A stretch of 64,000 nucleotides of DNA from Brevibacterium picturae (GCF_900105045.1 NZ_LT629739.1:1-64000); one strand, 5' to 3'; positions 8,513 through 17,775 are shown, counted from the first letter of the stretch. Numbers and translations: made by a program. The notes: a model not told the origin generated them from the letters alone.

Positions 8513-10045
8513 TCAGGCGGGCTGGTCCACCGGCACGGCGTCCTTGGTGTCGGGATCGCTGAGAGTACCGGCCTTGCGATCGGCCAGGTATTTCTTCATC
8601 TCCTTCTTCACCACCGGCATCAGCATGTACAGGCCGAGGATGTTGATGAACGCACAGAGGAACAGCGCAGCATCGGCGAACTCGACGACCTTGCTGAAGC
8701 TCGCGATGCAGCCGATGACGACGAACACGCAGACGAGGACGCGGAAGACTGTAGCCGCGCCGTTCGACTTGCCGAAGAGGTAGGCCCAGGCTCGCTCACC
8801 GTAGTAGGCCCAGGTGATGAGTGTGGAGAATGCGAAGAGGGCCACCGCGATCGCCAGGAGCACCGGATACCAGCTCGCAACTGTGGAGAAGGCATCCGAG
8901 GCCAGGGCCACGCCGCCGATCTCACCTTCACCGAGATCATTGGTGTAGGAGGGCTGGTTCGCGACGATGATGGTCAGCGCGGTCATGGTGCAGACGATGA
9001 CCGTGTCGACGAAGGGCTCGAGCAGCGCAACGAAGCCTTCCGAGATGGGCCGACGCGTCTTGACTGCGGAGTGGGCGATGGGTGCCGAGCCGATGCCGGC
9101 CTCGTTGGAGAAGGCCGAGCGCTGGAAGCCGATGATCATGACGCCGACGATGCCGCCGGCGATTCCCTGCGGATTGAACGCGCCCGAGATGATCTCCCCG
9201 AAGGCCATCGGGATCTGGGGGAAGTTGATGCCCAGAACGAGGAGGCAGGAAATCACGTAGAAGATTCCCATAGCGGGCACGAGCTTGTCGGTGACGTGTG
9301 CGATCGAACGGATTCCGCCGAGGATGACGAGACCGACCAGAACGGCGAAGATGATTCCGAAGATCAGTGACGCCCAGGGGCCGGCGAGGAAGCCTTCAGA
9401 GCCGCCAGTGGCGGTGCGGACCTGAGCAAAGGTCTGGTTGGCCTGGAACATGCCACCGCCGACAACGCCGAAGATGAGGATGGAGACTGCGAAGATGCCG
9501 GTGAGAACCGAAGCAACCGGCTTCGAGAACTTGCGGAACGCGATGGGAAGATACTTGAAGGGACCGCCGTAGACGACACCGTCTGCGTCGATCTCACGAT
9601 ATTTCACGCCCAGTGTGCACTCGACGAATTTCGTGCACATGCCGAGAAGACCGGCGATGATCATCCAGAAGGTGGCACCGGGCCCGCCGAGGGCGATCGC
9701 CACACCGACGCCGGCGATGTTGCCGAGGCCGACTGTGCCTGACAGCGCGGAGGCCAGCGCCTGGAAATGCGTGATTTCGCCGGGATCGTTCTTGGACGAG
9801 TATTTGCCTCGAATGACATCGAGGGAGACCTTGAATCCGCGGAACTGGATGAAGCCGAAGTAGATGCTGAAGATCAGTGCCGCAGCGATGAGCCAGAGGA
9901 CGACGAAGGGGAATGAGATCGGGCCGAGGGTGATGGGAAAGAAGATGATCCCGCCGAAGAAGGTGGCGATCGGATCGAACCAGGAGTTGATCGCATCATC
10001 AACTGGAGATTTGGGGGCATCTGCTGCCAGTAGCAAAGTGTTCAT
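8513..10045 (-). CDS. AGCS-family amino acid (alanine/glycine):sodium symporter
   Basis: A 510-residue inner-membrane transporter with about ten hydrophobic helices. The family signature is plain: TVGLGNIAGVGVAIALGGPG followed by FWMIIAGLLG, and later [20 protein letters not shown]. It predicts sodium-coupled uptake of alanine, glycine or a related small amino acid. I chose ATG 10045 (MNTLLLAADAPKS); a TTG 24 codons upstream is less likely. The intact frame here contrasts with the frameshifted mirror copy. An inverted repeat (10106-10121) lies upstream. Confidence 0.92.
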   Translation of the reverse strand: MNTLLLAADAPKSPVDDAINSWFDPIATFFGGIIFFPITLGPISFPFVVLWLIAAALIFSIYFGFIQFRGFKVSLDVIRGKYSSKNDPGEITHFQALASALSGTVGLGNIAGVGVAIALGGPGATFWMIIAGLLGMCTKFVECTLGVKYREIDADGVVYGGPFKYLPIAFRKFSKPVASVLTGIFAVSILIFGVVGGGMFQANQTFAQVRTATGGSEGFLAGPWASLIFGIIFAVLVGLVILGGIRSIAHVTDKLVPAMGIFYVISCLLVLGINFPQIPMAFGEIISGAFNPQGIAGGIVGVMIIGFQRSAFSNEAGIGSAPIAHSAVKTRRPISEGFVALLEPFVDTVIVCTMTALTIIVANQPSYTNDLGEGEIGGVALASDAFSTVASWYPVLLAIAVALFAFSTLITWAYYGERAWAYLFGKSNGAATVFRVLVCVFVVIGCIASFSKVVEFADAALFLCAFINILGLYMLMPVVKKEMKKYLADRKAGTLSDPDTKDAVPVDQPA

Positions 10046-10105
10046 GGTGCAATAACCTGCCGTACCCCCATGCAGGTAGCAAGCACTAATACGCCCTACT
10101 CGAAT

Positions 10106-10121
10106 ACAGTTATCCAACTGT
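10106..10121. promoter_or_regulatory. Candidate operator upstream of the symporter
   Basis: A 6+4+6 inverted repeat, ACAGTT-atcc-AACTGT, lies 61 bp before the symporter ATG and 67 bp before the divergent SPFH start. It could bind a dimeric repressor controlling one or both genes. Mirror copy at 1989-2004. The regulator is unknown. Confidence 0.35.
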
Positions 10122-10187
10122 TATCTGCATCACATCATCAGGGCGCCTATGAGATGCACGTCTCACTCTGTGTCTTAGACTGACAGC

Positions 10188-10454
10188 ATGACTCAGAACC
10201 CCAACCAACACGATCCTCCCCCGCCGCCGCAGTAGCCGGGAGCCCACCAAGGAGGGCGCCCGGACCCGAGGCGTCGTCAGCAGCCTGTCCCCGGTCAGCA
10301 GAATGGTTCGCAGCAGCCCCCGCAGCAGCGGCGACCGCAAGGGCTGCCCGGAGGTCCTCCTGATCCGCGCCGGCGAATCGCCTCGCCGGAGGGCGAACGG
10401 GTCAGGGAAAGCCCTGCAGGGGGTGTTTCCGGATACTTCGCCATCGTCGGCGCC
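10188..10454 (+). other. Pro/Gln-rich N-terminal extension of the SPFH gene with an in-frame TAG
   Basis: A TAGACT box (10176-10181), six bases and then ATG 10188 suggest a leaderless start. The frame reads MTQNPNQHDPPPPPQ, then TAG at 10233-10235, then PGAHQGGRPDPRRRQQP and on into the SPFH protein in the same frame with no further stop. Both arms of the palindrome have the TAG. A single base change (TAG to TAC) would restore a 368-residue protein, so this is either an error, a nonsense mutation, or evidence for a downstream start. Confidence 0.6.
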
Positions 10455-11294
10455 GTGATTCTGCTCCTCCTGGCACTCCTGCTTGCGGTGTTCGGTCTCA
10501 TCATGACGGTTGCCCAGGCTGTGGTCGGCGTCATCCTCATCGTGGTGGCCGTGCTCTGTTTCATCGCCGCGATGTTCATGTTCAAGGGATGCACTTCTGT
10601 GGCTCCGGGCAATGCTGTCGTCCTCCAGCTCTATGGGAGGTACGTCGGCACTGTGCGCCAGTCGGGTCTGCGTTTCGTCAATCCCCTGTATTGGAAGATT
10701 CAGGTCTCCACGCGCATTCGGAACCACGAAACCTCCACGCTCAAGGTCAACGACCTCGACGGCAATCCGCTCGAGATCGGAGCCGTGGTCGTCTGGCAGG
10801 TTCAAGACACCGCTCAGGCCCTGTTCGAGGTCGATGACTTCGAAGAGTTCGTCGCCATTCAGGCTGAGACCGCCGTGCGCCACATCGCGAACTCCTATGC
10901 CTACGACTCTTCGGATCCGCGCCGGATGTCGTTGCACGACAATGCCGATGAGATCACGTCGAAGGTGTCCAACGAGGTCGCTGCACGTGTAGCTGCCGCG
11001 GGCGTGACCGTCATCGAATCCCGCATCACACAGCTCGCGTACGCGGCTGAGATCGCGCGTGCGATGCTCCAGCGCCAGCAGGCGACGGCCGTGGTGGCAG
11101 CGCGTCAGCTCATCGTCGAGGGTGCTGTCGGTATGGTCGAGACCGCCATCGAGCAGATCGAGGGGCGTGGAATCGTCAAGCTCGGTCAGCTCGAACGCAG
11201 CGATCTCGTGTCGAACCTGATGATCGTCCTCTGCGGCGATCAGGCAGCTCAACCGACGATCAGCACAACGAGGAATCAGGAATCCGGCAGCTGA
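10455..11294 (+). CDS. SPFH/band-7 (stomatin/flotillin-like) membrane protein
   Basis: Starting at GTG 10455 the 279-residue protein has two N-terminal hydrophobic segments (about 1-50, leucine/valine-rich) and an SPFH domain (about 55-230): LYGRYVGTVRQSGLRFVNPL, LKVNDLDGNPLEIGAVVVWQ, then a basic-to-alanine-rich helix and AEIARAMLQRQQA. Such proteins scaffold membrane microdomains. The true start is probably ATG 10188, giving a cytosolic Pro/Gln/Arg-rich extension, but an in-frame TAG at codon 16 blocks it. It converges on rne across a bidirectional terminator. Confidence 0.85.
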   Translation: MILLLLALLLAVFGLIMTVAQAVVGVILIVVAVLCFIAAMFMFKGCTSVAPGNAVVLQLYGRYVGTVRQSGLRFVNPLYWKIQVSTRIRNHETSTLKVNDLDGNPLEIGAVVVWQVQDTAQALFEVDDFEEFVAIQAETAVRHIANSYAYDSSDPRRMSLHDNADEITSKVSNEVAARVAAAGVTVIESRITQLAYAAEIARAMLQRQQATAVVAARQLIVEGAVGMVETAIEQIEGRGIVKLGQLERSDLVSNLMIVLCGDQAAQPTISTTRNQESGS

Positions 11295-11305
11295 ACTGCA
11301 TCAGC

Positions 11306-11366
11306 ACAGAGAAGGGGCGTCCCGCCGCCGATCGGAATGATCGGTGTCGGGACGCCTCTTCTCTGT
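11306..11366. terminator. Bidirectional terminator between SPFH and rne
   Basis: A 19-bp stem with one mismatch and an internal loop hairpin, between the SPFH stop (11294) and the rne stop (11403), which converge. Mirror copy at 745-805. Confidence 0.8.
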
Positions 11367-11402
11367 ACGCTCGGGTCAGTCAGACGACTGCCTTCGATGT
11401 GT

Positions 11403-14400
11403 TCAGTCTTCGCCGATGATGACGAACGAGGTCGGCAATGACTCCTGGGCTGACTCATCCTTGGGCTCGGCCTTGGCAGCCGGCTTCCGTCGCGGAGCGG
11501 CCTTGACCGGCTCGGCCGTGGCCACCTTGGTCGCAGTGTCGCCTCCGATCATCAGCGGAAGCTCGGCAGCAGGGACTTCCGGCTTTTTCTGGGCCGGCTT
11601 GTCCGGTGCCGGCTTGTTCTGGGCCGGCTCAGACGTTTCGGCAGTCTGTGAGTTCGACCGCCTCCTGCTCGTGCGGGTACGCGACCGACCGGACTTGCTG
11701 CTGCCGTTCGCATCGGTGGACTCGCTGCCACGCGATTCGTCAGAGCTGTCGGTGCTCGGCGACTGCTCGGAGTCGTTCGACACCGATGCGTCCTTTGCCT
11801 TGCCAGTGTCCTTGGACTCGGTCTCGCCCTTCTTCATCGTGGCCTTGGCGATGGCGGCAACGGCCGACCGTGAGGCGTCGTTGGTCGCGGCATCGGGTTG
11901 GCCGGCGGAATCGCTGGCCTTCGACGACGACGGCTTGTTGTCTCCGCGACGCTTTCGATCACGTTTGCTGTTCGAGCTGTCGTTGTTCGAGGACCGATTG
12001 CCGTGGTGCGCCTTCGAGCCGTCCTCTTCTGAACCCGGCAGCAGCAGTCCGCGGCCGGACAGGTCGGCCCCGGCGCTGACCAGGGACTCGGCAAGCCCGG
12101 TGCCGATGCGCTTGCGTGTCATCTGCACGAGCCCCAGAGAGGTCACCTCGGCGACCTGATGCTTGGTCCTGTCGCGTCCCAGGCATTCGACGAGTCGGCG
12201 CACGACGAGATCCCGGTTCGACTCGAGGACCATGTCGATGAAGTCGACGACGATGATGCCGCCGATGTCACGCAGGCGCACCTGCCGGATGACTTCCTCA
12301 GCCGCTTCGAGGTTGTTGCGAGTCACGGTCTCTTCGAGGTTTCCACCCGAACCGGTGAACTTGCCGGTGTTGACATCGATGACCGTCATGGCTTCGGTCC
12401 GGTCGATGACCAGAGAGCCGCCCGACGGCAGGTTCACGGTGCGCTGCAGCGCCTTCTGCACCTGCTCTTCGACACGGTAGTGATCGAAGATGCCTTCATC
12501 CTCGCTGTAGCGGTGAACGCGTTCGAGAAGGTCCGGTGCCACGGCCTCGACATATTCGTGAATGGTGTTCCAGGCGCCGTCACCGTCGATGACGAGGGAT
12601 GAGAAGTCTTCATTGAAGACATCGCGAATGATCCGCACGATCATATCCGGCTCGCTGTAGAGCAGCTGGGGGGCAAGGACCTTCGTCGACTTCGACTTCT
12701 TCTCGATGGTCTCCCATCGTTTGGCCAATCGTTCGACGTCTCTGCCGAGTTCCTTGTCGGTTGCGCCTTCGGCTGCGGTGCGCACGATGACTCCGTTCGA
12801 GTCGCCGACGAGTTCCTTGAGCAGCTTCTTCAAGCGGTTGCGCTCAACGTCGGGCAGCTTGCGCGAGATGCCGGTCATCGAGTTTCCCGGCACGTAAACG
12901 AGGAAGCGTCCGGGCAGGGAGATCTGGCTGGTCAGGCGAGCACCTTTGTGTCCGATCGGGTCCTTGGTGACCTGAACGAGAACCGCGTCGCCGGGGCTGA
13001 GTGCAACCTCGATGCGGCGTGCCTTGCCGTCCATGCCAAGAGCGTCCCAATTGACCTCTCCGGCGTAGAGCACAGCGTTGCGACCCTTGCCGATGTCGAT
13101 GAATGCGGCTTCCATGCTCGGAAGCACGTTCTGCACCTTGCCGAGGTAGACGTTGCCGATCAGGGAGGACTGTGCACGGTTCTCCTTGAGGTAGTGCTCG
13201 ACGGTGATCCCGTCTTCCACGACGACCAGCTGTGTCTGTTCGCCGCTCTCACGCACCAGCATGGTCCGATCAACCGATTCGCGGCGGGCGAGGAATTCAG
13301 CCTCGGTGATGACGGGCCGACGGCGGCCGGCTTCGCGACCCTCCTTACGGCGCTGCCGTTTGGCCTCGAGTCGCGTTGAGCCCTTCAGCGAGGTCACTTC
13401 ATCGTTGTCCGTGCCGCGTGAGCGCGAACGACGACGGCGGCGACGACGAGAACCGTTGTCGTCATCATCGTCGTTTTCGTCATCGGCGGAGTCGTTGGAC
13501 TTCTCCGCCTGCTGGTCAGAGTTTTTGTCCTCAGAGGGTTTGGCATCTCCAGACTTGTTCGAGTCTGCCTGCTGAGTCTTCTTGTCCGAGCGATTGCCGG
13601 AGCGTGAGTCACGACTGTTCGAGCGGGACTCGGAATCATCGTCGGCCGAATCGTCTCCGGCGGATGACGAATCGTCGGAGTCGGAGTCACTCCCATTGTC
13701 CTCGCGTCCGCGAGAGCGGCGGCCACGGCCACCGCGGCGACGGCGACGGCCCCCGGAATCATTCGAATCGTTGGAGTCATTCGAATCGTTGTCGTCGGAG
13801 CCGTCGTGCTTCGATCGGTTCCTGTCGTCGTCGGATGAATCGGAGAAGTCTGGGTCGTCGTCATCGTCGTCGGCGTCGTTCTCGACCTGGACGGGCTGAG
13901 CGAGCTCGGCCTTGGGCACTTGGAAGATCAATCCGCCGTCGTGCGGCACGGCAGGGGCACTGCTTGGGGCGGGCGCGGGTTGGGCAGTCGGTGCGGCGAA
14001 GGGGTTGCGCGGATCGAAGGCGGGGGCTGGAGCCGAGGAATCATCGTCCGCGGCAGAGTCTGCGGGCCTGTTCTCATCGGCTTCAGAGCGATCGTCCTCG
14101 CCCCTGCCCCGAACGCTGTTCTGTGCATCATCTGCGGAGTCTCGGACGAACTGTTCGAAGACGAGTCCTCTGTTCGCCACTGCGTCACGGGCCTTCTTCG
14201 GCGTACCGCGTTTCGGCTCGGGGGCGTCCTCATCGTCGTCGTCCGAGTCATCATCGTTCGGCTCGGGAATGCGCAGAGACTCCGCGGCCTCCGCAATGTC
14301 ATCGAGCTTCTCTCTGATGCTGTCGTCGACGTCCTCATGAGAGGAGTCTGCTGTGTTCACCGACTGCTGCAGATTAGCCAGGTCCGCGAGGATGCCCTCT

Positions 14401-14435
14401 GTTGCTTCGCTTCCGTCGTTCGACGCGTCATTCAT
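11403..14435 (-). CDS. rne: Ribonuclease E/G
   Basis: The main endoribonuclease for mRNA decay and rRNA processing. The 1010-residue protein has a long acidic and Arg/Ser-rich disordered N-terminus, an S1-like and 5'-sensor region, and the DNase I-like catalytic centre with DVNTGKF (about 688) and VVDFIDM (about 730), the two Mg-binding aspartates. A Lys/Ser/Ala-rich disordered tail follows. The zinc-link CPxC found before SGRG in relatives is GADL here (about 785), with no cysteine. I chose ATG 14435 (second of two adjacent ATGs, after GGGAGAA). An Arg-rich extension from 14651 is probably untranslated leader. Confidence 0.93.
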   Translation of the reverse strand: MNDASNDGSEATEGILADLANLQQSVNTADSSHEDVDDSIREKLDDIAEAAESLRIPEPNDDDSDDDDEDAPEPKRGTPKKARDAVANRGLVFEQFVRDSADDAQNSVRGRGEDDRSEADENRPADSAADDDSSAPAPAFDPRNPFAAPTAQPAPAPSSAPAVPHDGGLIFQVPKAELAQPVQVENDADDDDDDPDFSDSSDDDRNRSKHDGSDDNDSNDSNDSNDSGGRRRRRGGRGRRSRGREDNGSDSDSDDSSSAGDDSADDDSESRSNSRDSRSGNRSDKKTQQADSNKSGDAKPSEDKNSDQQAEKSNDSADDENDDDDDNGSRRRRRRRSRSRGTDNDEVTSLKGSTRLEAKRQRRKEGREAGRRRPVITEAEFLARRESVDRTMLVRESGEQTQLVVVEDGITVEHYLKENRAQSSLIGNVYLGKVQNVLPSMEAAFIDIGKGRNAVLYAGEVNWDALGMDGKARRIEVALSPGDAVLVQVTKDPIGHKGARLTSQISLPGRFLVYVPGNSMTGISRKLPDVERNRLKKLLKELVGDSNGVIVRTAAEGATDKELGRDVERLAKRWETIEKKSKSTKVLAPQLLYSEPDMIVRIIRDVFNEDFSSLVIDGDGAWNTIHEYVEAVAPDLLERVHRYSEDEGIFDHYRVEEQVQKALQRTVNLPSGGSLVIDRTEAMTVIDVNTGKFTGSGGNLEETVTRNNLEAAEEVIRQVRLRDIGGIIVVDFIDMVLESNRDLVVRRLVECLGRDRTKHQVAEVTSLGLVQMTRKRIGTGLAESLVSAGADLSGRGLLLPGSEEDGSKAHHGNRSSNNDSSNSKRDRKRRGDNKPSSSKASDSAGQPDAATNDASRSAVAAIAKATMKKGETESKDTGKAKDASVSNDSEQSPSTDSSDESRGSESTDANGSSKSGRSRTRTSRRRSNSQTAETSEPAQNKPAPDKPAQKKPEVPAAELPLMIGGDTATKVATAEPVKAAPRRKPAAKAEPKDESAQESLPTSFVIIGED

Positions 14436-14652
14436 CATTTCTCCCAGACCGAAGACTCCGTCCACACCCCACGGATCTTCGGATCCTTGCATGGTCCAAG
14501 TCGGACCGAAACTTGTGGATGGCACTTCCGGCTCGCGCTCAGCGCGTAGGCCCTCGGTGCTGCCTCTTCTTGGTGTCGACCTGCGAGGTCGTACCCTCGA
14601 CTCGGTGGAGGCACTTCTCCTGTTCGGTGTGAGAACAAGTATCCGTCGCACT

Positions 14653-14658
14653 ATTATG
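14653..14658 (-). promoter_or_regulatory. rne: Candidate -10 box for rne
   Basis: CATAAT on the minus strand, close to the TATAAT consensus, about 215 bp before the chosen rne start. It implies a leader of about 210 nt, plausible because rne mRNAs are often autoregulated through long leaders. No convincing -35 is visible. Confidence 0.4.
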
Positions 14659-14779
14659 TCACAGATCAGCCGAAGTGCTTCGGACGAACCGAGCTCTCTG
14701 TGGTCTGCGTCACCCTAGTCTGTGACAAATCTCAGTTCGCCCGTTTGCCGCTCGGTGCCCGGGGAGGCATTCTTGGAGT

Positions 14780-15430
14780 GTGAATACCGCAGATGCTCTT
14801 ACTGACGACGACATCGACAACGTGCCGCGGGCCCGATCCTGGGTGCTGCGGCCGACGACGCTCGGCATTTTCCTCATCGTCGGATCCGTCGTGGGCTTCC
14901 TGGCCTCCTTCGCCCTCGCCGTCGAGAAGTATGCGAAGTTGGAGAACCCGAACGTCGTGCTCTCCTGCGACCTCAACCCGTTCTTCTCTTGCGGTTCGGT
15001 CATGGAAGCGGCCGAAAGTCAGCTGTTCGGGTTCCCCAATCAGCTCCTAGGAATCGGGGCTTTCATATTTCCGTTGCTGCTCGGCGTGTTGCTCATCGCC
15101 GGGGCCAAGATTCCGGGATGGGTCATGGTCGGACTCAACATCGGGCTGGCACTGGGCACCGCTCTCGTCATGTTCCTGTTCTACATCTCGATCTACGTCA
15201 TCGGCGTCGGCTGCCCGTGGTGCATGGTGGTGTGGACGATGACGATTCCAATGTTCGTCGCCGTGACCGCCCACAACGCCCTCGCGGGCAATTTCGGTGC
15301 CGGCATCGCACGGAATCCGATCGCCAGAGTCCTGGCCAAGGAGAACGTCGCGATCTTCGTCCTGTGGATGCTCATCATCGCTGCCTGCATCGTCGTCCAG
15401 TTCTGGAACTACTTCTCGACCATGTTCTGA
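14780..15430 (+). CDS. Vitamin K epoxide reductase (VKOR) family protein
   Basis: A membrane quinone-linked oxidoreductase that re-oxidises DsbA-like thiol oxidases in actinobacteria. The 216-residue protein has five hydrophobic helices. The conserved cysteines are present: C63 and C71 in SCDLNPFFSCG, and the redox pair C145-P-W-C148. There is no fused thioredoxin domain and no dsbA next to it. GTG 14780 follows GGAG. It is divergent from rne; association with rne is a common actinobacterial arrangement. Confidence 0.9.
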   Translation: MNTADALTDDDIDNVPRARSWVLRPTTLGIFLIVGSVVGFLASFALAVEKYAKLENPNVVLSCDLNPFFSCGSVMEAAESQLFGFPNQLLGIGAFIFPLLLGVLLIAGAKIPGWVMVGLNIGLALGTALVMFLFYISIYVIGVGCPWCMVVWTMTIPMFVAVTAHNALAGNFGAGIARNPIARVLAKENVAIFVLWMLIIAACIVVQFWNYFSTMF

Positions 15431-15446
15431 ACAGCACATGACAAAG

Positions 15447-15505
15447 AGCGCGGGTGCCCTGCCGCAGACTCTCCTTGCGAAGATCTGCAGCAGGACACCC
15501 GCGCT
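15447..15505. terminator. Bidirectional terminator between VKOR and ndk
   Basis: A 16-bp near-perfect stem (AGCGCGGGTGCCCTGC with its complement ending at 15505) between the converging stops at 15430 and 15522. Confidence 0.75.
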
Positions 15506-15521
15506 CGTGCGCTGAGTCCTA

Positions 15522-15935
15522 TCAGGCGGGGAACCAGATTCCGACCTCTCGTTCGGCCGATTCGGTCGAATCGGAGCCGTGGACGAGGTTCTTCTGGACC
15601 TTCTCTCCCCAGTCACGACCCAGATCGCCGCGAATCGTGCCCGGCGCCGCGGCCGTGGGATCGGTGGCCCCTGCCAGCGAACGGAACCCGGGGATCACTC
15701 CCTGACCGGAGGCGATGAGCGAGACGATCGGTCCTTCGGACATGAAGTCGACGAGGGGCTGGTAGAAGGGCTTGCCCTCATGCTCTGCGTAATGCGCGGA
15801 GAGTTCATCCGCGGTCGCGGTCCGCAGCGACAGAGCGTCTATGGCATATCCCTTGGCTTCGATGCGAGCGAGGATCTGTCCCACGAGTCCTCGTGCGACG
15901 CCGTCGGGCTTGATGAGGATGAGAGTGCGTTCCAT
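15522..15935 (-). CDS. ndk: Nucleoside diphosphate kinase
   Basis: Balances NTP pools by transferring the gamma phosphate through a phosphohistidine. The 137-residue protein has the standard length and the active-site NLVHGSDS motif with H119. It starts MERTLILIKPDGVARGLVG after AAAAGGA. It is the last gene of the ileS-folC-DUF4233 direction, 82 bp after DUF4233, so it may be co-transcribed or have its own promoter. Confidence 0.97.
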   Translation of the reverse strand: MERTLILIKPDGVARGLVGQILARIEAKGYAIDALSLRTATADELSAHYAEHEGKPFYQPLVDFMSEGPIVSLIASGQGVIPGFRSLAGATDPTAAAPGTIRGDLGRDWGEKVQKNLVHGSDSTESAEREVGIWFPA

Positions 15936-16017
15936 TCCGGTCCTTTTCGTTTGTGCAATGATCGGCGGTCACAGTTTACCCGCCGTTGTGTTCGCTGCGT
16001 CCAGCCGCCGAGGCGGT

Positions 16018-16383
16018 TCAGGCGCGTGCAGCCACTTCCCTGTCGATCCTCGCCGACCAGTACACCGTCACCGCCCACATGGCGATGAAGATCGCTGCGA
16101 CGAAGAACATCGAGGTGACGATGAACCCGGACGACAGCAGGAGGATCTGCACGACCCATCCCAGTGCCACGCCGGGGCGCTTCTGTCCGATCCGCCGCGG
16201 CAGGAGCACGGCAGACACGATCGCGAGAACCGCGATCACCGAAGCGCCGAGCAGAAGCTGGCCCAGAGACAGCGACTCGGCGGCCTTCACCTCGAGACCG
16301 TAGGCGGTGAGCACCGCGAAATAGACGATGAAGAGTTCGCAGATGAGAATCGAGCCGCAGAGGACGGGGAACTTCGATTTCAC
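16018..16383 (-). CDS. DUF4233 family membrane protein
   Basis: A 121-residue protein with four hydrophobic helices and a short basic C-terminus. It matches the actinobacterial DUF4233 family by its position directly after folC and before ndk and by its helix pattern (CGSILICELFIVYFAVLTAY start). It starts three bases after the folC stop. Function unknown; tight coupling to folC suggests co-expression, not a shared pathway. Confidence 0.8.
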   Translation of the reverse strand: MKSKFPVLCGSILICELFIVYFAVLTAYGLEVKAAESLSLGQLLLGASVIAVLAIVSAVLLPRRIGQKRPGVALGWVVQILLLSSGFIVTSMFFVAAIFIAMWAVTVYWSARIDREVAARA

Positions 16384-16386
16384 GGC

Positions 16387-17775
16387 TCAGTCCTCCTTGC
16401 CGAGCAGCAGACGGGCCTCTGCGACGGTGTGCAGTGAACCGGTGACGACGATCCCTGGGCTCGTCGCCCCCGAGCTGTTCGCCAGGTCGATGGCCTTCAT
16501 CAGGGCTGCGTTGAGATCCGGCGTCTCGATCACCGAGTCCTCATCGACCCATTCGCGGGCCGCCTCGGCAAGCTCGTGGGCATCCATCGCGCGGGAGTTC
16601 AGTGCCTGACTGACGACGAACGCATCGGCGCTGCGATACAGCTCCTCCAGGACACCGTGGACGTCCTTGTCAGCGAACATCGCCAGGACCATCACAGTGT
16701 AGTCGAAGTCGAACGCCTCGGTGATGGTCTCGGCCAGCACATGGGCGGCGTCGGGGTTGTGCGCCCCGTCGACGACCACTGCCGGACCTGTCCGGACCAG
16801 CTCGGCACGGCCGGGAGACGTCACGTGGGACAGCCCCTCGGCCACTGTGTCGAGGGCCAGCGGCTTGTCCTCATCACCGAGGAATGCCTCGGCCGCAACC
16901 AGCGCCACAGCGGCATTGTGGGCCTGATGGCTGCCGTGCAGAGGCAGGAAGATGTCCGTGTAGACATCGCGCATGCCCTGCACGGTGATGAGCTGCCCGT
17001 CGACCGCTCGTGTTCGGTCAAGAAGACGGAAGCTTTGTTCCTCGGTCAAGGCGAGAACGTGACGACGTTCCACCTCGGCGTCCAAAGCCGTCTGGGCCTC
17101 GTCTGCCTGTGCACCGATGACAGCCACCGGATTCGGCGCCGGAGAAGGATCGAGACTGCGATTGAGGATTCCCGCCTTGGTGGTGGCGATCTCGGTGAGT
17201 GTGTCGCCGAGGAACTTCTGATGGTCGAGACCGATCGTCGTGAAGACGCAGACTTGAGCATCGGCGACGTTCGTCGAATCCCACTCGCCGCCCATTCCCA
17301 CTTCTGTCACGACGACGTCGACGGGGGCGTCGGCGAACACGGCGAAGGCCAGGATCGTCAGTGCTTCGAAGAAGGTCAGCTTTCCGCGGTTCTCGGCGAC
17401 GAGCTCTGCGTCGACGAGCTCGAGAACCGGTGAGATCTCATCGTGGATGCGCACGAATGCCTCAGCCGACACGGGGCCTCCGTCGACGGAGATCCGCTCG
17501 GTCACCGAATGCAGATGCGGGCTGGTGAAACGGCCCACTCTCAGGTCGTGGGCGGACACGATCGAGTCGATCATCCCTGCGGTCGAGCTCTTGCCGTTGG
17601 TCCCGGTGACGGTGATGACCGGCGCCGCCTGATGAATGTCGCCGAGGAGTTCGCACGCCCGACGGGTCGCATCGAGTCGGACCTCGATCTGGGTCTCCCC
17701 CGCTCGCGCCAGCAATGCTGCGTACACGCGGACGAGCTGGGACTCAGACTGCTCGTCGCGCTCCTTCGCGCTCAT
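16387..17775 (-). CDS. folC: Bifunctional folylpolyglutamate synthase / dihydrofolate synthase
   Basis: Adds glutamates to (dihydro)folate. The 462-residue Mur-ligase-like enzyme has the ATP-binding GTNGKSS loop at 58-64, the folate-site region [26 protein letters not shown], and the C-terminal DGAHNPDA motif. ATG 17775 overlaps the ileS stop by four bases (ATGA), so translation is coupled to ileS. Confidence 0.95.
   Translation of the reverse strand: MSAKERDEQSESQLVRVYAALLARAGETQIEVRLDATRRACELLGDIHQAAPVITVTGTNGKSSTAGMIDSIVSAHDLRVGRFTSPHLHSVTERISVDGGPVSAEAFVRIHDEISPVLELVDAELVAENRGKLTFFEALTILAFAVFADAPVDVVVTEVGMGGEWDSTNVADAQVCVFTTIGLDHQKFLGDTLTEIATTKAGILNRSLDPSPAPNPVAVIGAQADEAQTALDAEVERRHVLALTEEQSFRLLDRTRAVDGQLITVQGMRDVYTDIFLPLHGSHQAHNAAVALVAAEAFLGDEDKPLALDTVAEGLSHVTSPGRAELVRTGPAVVVDGAHNPDAAHVLAETITEAFDFDYTVMVLAMFADKDVHGVLEELYRSADAFVVSQALNSRAMDAHELAEAAREWVDEDSVIETPDLNAALMKAIDLANSSGATSPGIVVTGSLHTVAEARLLLGKED

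Larger units (their letters stand above)
6181..12110. repeat. Right arm of the giant inverted repeat (the likely genuine locus)
   Basis: This is the reverse complement of 1-5930. It continues without a break into the rest of rne and then ndk, folC and ileS, so it is anchored in ordinary chromosome. Its symporter reading frame is intact where the left copy is frameshifted. Its gene order (rne, SPFH, symporter, chorismate mutase, rplU, rpmA, obg) keeps the usual actinobacterial association of rne with rplU-rpmA-obg. Confidence 0.93.

Noticed and set aside
1..12110. Reading the inverted repeat as a terminal inverted repeat or hairpin telomere of a linear replicon
   Set aside because: The fold lies inside an essential gene with a clean loop, the loop matches only one arm, and the arm differences are homopolymer-type. 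No terminal-protein or telomere-resolvase gene is present. An artefact explains all of this.
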